Position numbers and translations under genes: made by a program. The notes under the pieces are model-generated. The model was not told the origin of the DNA, searched no databases, and saw nothing but the letters and a program-made list of their open reading frames with translations. This document shows, piece after piece, positions 63,775-64,000 of a stretch of DNA of 64,000 bases; position 1 is the first letter of the stretch; the number at the start of each line of letters is the position of its first letter. Source of the DNA: Oceanobacillus caeni (lineage in GTDB: Bacteria > Bacillota > Bacilli > Bacillales > Amphibacillaceae); assembly GCF_019037185.1 (NCBI RefSeq), contig NZ_JAHHXM010000003.1, positions 124,001-188,000 on the forward strand, read 5' to 3'.

Positions 63775-64000
63775 TTACACGCGGTATGGAACAAAAGGAT
63801 TATTACTCTTCTCGAATAAAATAGAAGTTTTAGGTCCATGACCTGGATAAACAGTAAAGTCATCAGGAAGGCTATAAAATTTATTTTGAATCGATTGAAT
63901 AAGTTGTGACATGTCCCCTCCTAAAAGATCAGTTCGTCCAACACCACCGTAGAATAACACGTCTCCACCGAAAACCCATTGTTCCTTTTCAAATACAAAA
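63775..64000 (-). CDS. yqgX: MBL-fold metallo-hydrolase YqgX, N-terminus beyond window edge
   Basis: The C-terminal 74 residues of a metallo-beta-lactamase-fold hydrolase of the glyoxalase II-like type. The frame is open to base 64000. Metal-site motifs visible are FGGDVLFYGGVGRTDLLGG (bridging Asp) and VYPGHGPKT (His). It ends NPFVPYRV. Sequence and place next to yqgY match B. subtilis YqgX, a relative of GloC that hydrolyses S-lactoylglutathione-like thioesters. Confidence 0.88.
   Translation of the reverse strand, partial: FVFEKEQWVFGGDVLFYGGVGRTDLLGGDMSQLIQSIQNKFYSLPDDFTVYPGHGPKTSILFEKSNNPFVPYRV

Overview
This window is a low-GC, AT-rich chromosomal segment from a spore-forming member of the Bacillaceae. 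The gene order follows the yqk-yqj-yqi-yqh-comG region of Bacillus subtilis. It carries spo0A, spoIVB, the complete eight-gene spoIIIA operon and a seven-gene comG operon. The OLE RNA/OapA pair, a B12-dependent ribonucleotide reductase and abundant dispersed repeats point towards a halophilic or alkaliphilic genus of the Oceanobacillus/Virgibacillus/Gracilibacillus type rather than B. subtilis itself; the genus is inference. No rRNA or tRNA gene, CRISPR array, prophage or transposase gene was seen.

Layout. Positions 1-9.2 kb hold an EndoQ-type PHP nuclease (partial), nudF, an aldo/keto reductase, yqkB, a glycerophosphodiesterase, namA, rnz, an aldehyde dehydrogenase and dinB. Positions 9.4-15 kb hold an M20 peptidase and a propionyl/methylmalonyl-CoA module: carboxyltransferase, B12-binding mutase subunit fused to epimerase, and mutase catalytic subunit. 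Positions 15-22 kb hold bacilliredoxin and the branched-chain amino acid catabolic operon bcd-lpdV-bkdAA-bkdAB-bkdB, whose valine and isoleucine products can feed the methylmalonyl-CoA module. Positions 22-26 kb hold yqzF, thrD, spo0A and spoIVB. Positions 26.6-37 kb hold a long leftward gene run: accBC-yqhY, nusB-folD-xseA-xseB-ispA, then the OLE RNA, oapA, yqxC, argR and recN. Positions 37.3-42.6 kb hold spoIIIAA-AH. Positions 42.9-51 kb hold efp, pepQ, yqhR, yqhP, yqhO, mntR, nrdJ (interrupted by a group I intron) and yqhL. Positions 51-58 kb hold gcvT-gcvPA-gcvPB facing yqhH-yqhG. Positions 58-64 kb hold yqzE, comGA-GG, a cysteine-containing HTH regulator, yqgY and a partial yqgX.

The most interesting content is non-coding. 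(1) An OLE RNA gene of about 630 nt lies between ispA and oapA, with an extended -10 promoter; the dxs gene usual at this locus is absent. (2) A 306-nt ORF-less group I intron splits nrdJ inside the catalytic NPCGE motif; the splice sites, a P1 helix with a U-G pair at the junction, and a P10 helix can all be read from the sequence. (3) At least nine copies or fragments of structured, dispersed non-coding elements (called R1, R3 and E here) share a core ATAAGTG-N2-ACTAA placed just before a terminal hairpin whose sequence differs between subfamilies. A second, MITE-like family (R2) has TGTTCAA-type inverted ends. (4) gcvT has no ATG, GTG or TTG in frame before its conserved N-terminal region and seems to start at AUC.

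Regulatory sites read from the sequence include a near-consensus sigma-H promoter and paired 0A boxes upstream of spo0A, a sigma-E promoter upstream of spoIIIAA, tandem NrdR boxes upstream of nrdJ, and many Rho-independent terminators.
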